DNA of 64,000 nt from assembly GCF_011044995.1 (NCBI RefSeq), contig NZ_JAAKZW010000006.1, positions 50,607-114,606 on the forward strand, written 5' to 3'. The notes under the pieces were generated by a model. It saw only the letters and a program-made list of their open reading frames with translations. It made no database searches and had not been told where the DNA came from. Below are positions 61,910-64,000 of the stretch, in pieces (positions within the stretch are counted from its first letter, which is position 1; every line of letters begins with the position of its first letter). Origin of the DNA: Streptomyces mesophilus (lineage in GTDB: Bacteria; Actinomycetota; Actinomycetes; Streptomycetales; Streptomycetaceae). The translations under genes and the position numbers were made by a program.

Positions 61910-63091
61910 TCAGCGGTGGTGGCCGTAGCGCCGCGCGATCTCGGCCAGCCGCTCCTCGGCGAGCGCGTGCGCGGCCGAGCGCGGGGTCACGCCGTCCGCG
62001 GCGGCCCGTTCGAGGGTCTCGTCCACCAGGTCGCGCAGCGCACGTCGGGTGTACGCGAAGGCCTCGTCGGCGTCGGCGTCGATGTCCCCGAAGAGCGTCC
62101 ACCACCACCAGGCGTTGGTACCGGAGTTGACCACGACATCGGGCAGCACGGTGGTCCCGCGCTCGGCGAGCAGCCGCTCGGCCTCGGGCAGGACCGGCAT
62201 ATTGGCCGCTTCGACGATCCACCGGGCCGTGATCCGTGTCTGGTTGTGCGCGTCGATCGCGTACGAGACGGCGGCGGGGACGAGGAGGTCCGCGTCCACC
62301 GACAGCCAGGCGTCGCCGGGCAGTTGACGGTCGGCCGGGCGCAGGGCGGCGCGGTCGACGGCGCCGTACGCGTCGCGCGCGGCGAGCAGCGCTTCGACGT
62401 CGAGGCCGTCCGGGTTGGTGACGGTCCCCCTGATGTCGGCCACCGCGACCACCTTCAGGCCGGCCCGGTCGAGGAAGCGGGCGGTCGCGCCGCCCATCGT
62501 GCCGAGCCCCTGCACGGCGACCCGGGTCCCCGTATACGGGATTCCCGCGCGGTCCAGGGCGGCGAGGGCGGACTCGGCGACCCCGCAGCCGCCGACGAGC
62601 TCGTCGAGGCCGATGCCGTCCACCCGCAGCGCGAAGGCGTCCGCGAGCCGCTGCCGCGCCGCGGTCTCGTCGTCGAGCAGCGGGTAGACGGCCTGGATCG
62701 ACGAGACCAGACCGGCCTCCGTCATCGCCTTGTCGACCACGTCCTGGGTGAGGCCGAGGTCCTCGCCCGTGGTCCAGAAACTCTCCACATACGGGCGCAT
62801 CGCCTGCAGATAGCGGACGAGCACGCCGTTCGCCTCGGGGGAGCGCGGGTCGCAGTCGATGCCGCCCTTGGCGCCGCCGAGCGGGATGTACCGGGCGCCG
62901 GGCCGGTAGTGCAGGGCTTCCTTCATGGACATCCCGCGCGCCAGGCCGGCCACTTCGTCGAGGGTGCAGCCCGCGCGCATTCTCAGTCCGCCGCTGCTGA
63001 CCCCGCGCACCAGCCGGTCCACGACCAAGTGACCCCGGTGTCCGGTGACGTGGTCGGTCCACGTGAGGGTGAGCAGCGGGGTGTGGGGCAT
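61910..63091 (-). CDS. Leu/Phe/Val/Glu dehydrogenase family enzyme
   Basis: 393 aa. GGLRMRAGCTLDEVAGLARGMSMKEALHY and PLGGAKGGIDCDPRS carry the catalytic lysines; TGEDLGLTQDVVDKAM has the Asp; VAVQGLGTMGGATARFLD binds NAD. It deaminates an amino acid to the 2-oxo acid with NAD reduction. Valine and leucine dehydrogenases usually are about 350-370 aa, so this version is a little long. ATG follows GGAGG. Confidence 0.9.
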   Translation of the reverse strand: MPHTPLLTLTWTDHVTGHRGHLVVDRLVRGVSSGGLRMRAGCTLDEVAGLARGMSMKEALHYRPGARYIPLGGAKGGIDCDPRSPEANGVLVRYLQAMRPYVESFWTTGEDLGLTQDVVDKAMTEAGLVSSIQAVYPLLDDETAARQRLADAFALRVDGIGLDELVGGCGVAESALAALDRAGIPYTGTRVAVQGLGTMGGATARFLDRAGLKVVAVADIRGTVTNPDGLDVEALLAARDAYGAVDRAALRPADRQLPGDAWLSVDADLLVPAAVSYAIDAHNQTRITARWIVEAANMPVLPEAERLLAERGTTVLPDVVVNSGTNAWWWWTLFGDIDADADEAFAYTRRALRDLVDETLERAAADGVTPRSAAHALAEERLAEIARRYGHHR

Positions 63092-63155
63092 CGTGCCTCC
63101 GTGGGGGAGCGGCTACTGATCGGCCGTTCAGTATCGGGAGGCGTCCGCGGACATG

Positions 63156-64000
63156 TCAACGCTGGCCGGGTACCCAGTGCGACGGGTGGTGCAGCCCCTC
63201 GGGCAGCTGGGTCCGGGCGTCGCCCTTGGCCGCGTCCAGCTGGGACTGGGTGAGGTACACCGTGTCGCGCAGGTCCGCGCCCGAGAGATCCGCATCGCGC
63301 AGATCCGCGCCGATCAGGTCCGCCCAGCGCAGGTCGGCGCCCTTGAGGTCGGCGGCGACGAGCACCGCGCCGCGCAGGCCGGCGCCGCGCAGATCGGCCT
63401 GGGCGAAGCGCCCGGCGAAGAGGTCGGCGCCGCGGTGGTTGCGGGGCCGGCCGGGTGCCTGGGCGCGGTGGAGGTCGCCGGCGCGCAGAAGCAGGGCGTT
63501 GACCTCGTGCCGAAGGGCCGGGACGTCGGCGGCGAGCAGGGTGTCGGCGTCCTTGCGGGTGAGGGCGTCCACCCCCTCGTACGAGGTGAGCAGCTCCTGG
63601 CGCATGGGCAGGGCGGCTTCGAGCGTGAGGGCCTCGGCGAGGTGGCGGAGCAGTTCCTGCAGCTGCCGGACGACCGGGAAGACCGCGAACATCTGCCGGG
63701 CGGCCTGCTTCGAGGTGCGCCAGTCCTCGCCGGCGAAGGTCACCTGGCTGACCTTCTGCCCGGCGCCGAAGCAGTCGAAGACGGTGCAGCCGGTGAAGCC
63801 CTTGGTGCGCAGGTGGGTGTGGATGCCGCAGCGGTAGTCCTGCTCGAGGTTCTTGCAGGGGGTGCCGGCCGCCTTGTTCACCGCGAAGTCGCTGGACTTG
63901 GCGAAGGGGAGGGCCACGCAGCAGAGCGCGAAGCAGTTGGCGCAGTCGGCTCTGAGGTCGGGGGAGTGCGGGGAGTGGCCGGTCGGGGACGGTGCGGAGG
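63156..64000 (-). CDS. Pentapeptide-repeat protein with cysteine-rich start (5' end outside the window)
   Basis: The frame stays open to the window edge, so the start is missing. The visible N-terminal part is DLRADCANCFALCCVALPFAKSSDF, then CKNLEQDYRCGIH and TVFDCFGAGQ, a cysteine cluster that may bind a metal. The C-terminal third is a pentapeptide-repeat helix (GADLFAGRFAQADLRGAGLR, DLKGADLRWADLIGADL). The function of this combination is not known; the repeat helix mediates protein contact in other members. Confidence 0.85.
   Translation of the reverse strand, partial: SAPSPTGHSPHSPDLRADCANCFALCCVALPFAKSSDFAVNKAAGTPCKNLEQDYRCGIHTHLRTKGFTGCTVFDCFGAGQKVSQVTFAGEDWRTSKQAARQMFAVFPVVRQLQELLRHLAEALTLEAALPMRQELLTSYEGVDALTRKDADTLLAADVPALRHEVNALLLRAGDLHRAQAPGRPRNHRGADLFAGRFAQADLRGAGLRGAVLVAADLKGADLRWADLIGADLRDADLSGADLRDTVYLTQSQLDAAKGDARTQLPEGLHHPSHWVPGQR

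Overview
The window is a very GC-rich chromosomal stretch with the gene style of Streptomyces: GTG and TTG starts, 4-base ATGA/GTGA couplings, scarce TTA codons, Tat/Sec-exported hydrolases, GlxA, MerR and TetR regulators, and a complete hopanoid cluster. The order hopanoid genes - idi - tex neighbourhood resembles the S. coelicolor SCO6743-SCO6771 region as I remember it, so I read it as a Streptomyces chromosomal arm-proximal region. No rRNA, tRNA or CRISPR was seen.

Layout. 1-7 kb: fatty-acid beta-oxidation (thiolase end, FadB-type multienzyme), an isochorismatase-GlxA regulator pair, and a divergent MerR regulator / long-chain acyl-CoA synthetase pair with a palindromic operator between them. 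7-16 kb: amino-acid permease, secreted sphingomyelinase-type phospholipase, two coupled exported peptidases (S15 and M14), BCCT transporter, and a two-domain protein of unknown function. 16-26 kb: Tex, a 48-aa LPFR-motif protein, a SCO6745-like protein, three successive DJ-1/PfpI-fold genes, enoyl-CoA hydratase, HdeD-like membrane protein, an anti-sigma-type ATPase, type I isopentenyl-diphosphate isomerase, a GNAT acetyltransferase and a DUF1801 protein with a histone-H1-like tail.

26.3-31.7 kb is an accessory island inserted in the 3' end of a cation-efflux (CDF) gene. A 28-bp perfect repeat (26323-26350 and 31638-31665) flanks it, the displaced old end of the CDF gene is still readable at 26289-26350, and a broken tyrosine integrase lies next to the left repeat. 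Its cargo is a large exported protein with an FN3 domain and a NucA/NucB-like nuclease end, followed by a SUKH-like putative immunity gene, plus a decayed IS3 fragment. The toxin gene has a TTA codon at codon 10, so it may depend on bldA.

32.9-40.1 kb is a tightly coupled seven-gene operon: two CDP-alcohol phosphatidyltransferases, a sugar/alcohol-phosphate nucleotidyltransferase, a glycerol-1-phosphate-dehydrogenase-type enzyme, a family 2 glycosyltransferase and a TagGH-like ABC exporter. It looks like synthesis and export of an undefined glycerophosphate-type envelope polymer or lipid, and it ends in a strong terminator. 40.3-54.2 kb is the hopanoid cluster: hpnC, hpnD, a 62-aa doubly coupled small ORF, hpnE, polyprenyl synthase, shc, an hpnG-type nucleosidase, hpnH, ispG, dxs and an aminotransferase, so both precursor supply (MEP pathway) and side-chain building are in one place. 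It closes with an XRE-cupin regulator behind twin palindromes and a small membrane protein.

54-64 kb: tyrosine phosphatase, GH36 alpha-galactosidase, a LysM-M23 cell-wall hydrolase behind a ydaO-type c-di-AMP riboswitch, SGNH hydrolase, STAS anti-sigma antagonist, SIMPL-domain protein, TetR regulator, Leu/Phe/Val dehydrogenase and a pentapeptide-repeat protein cut by the window end. Starts were chosen by ribosome-binding site, coupling and family resemblance; none was checked by search.
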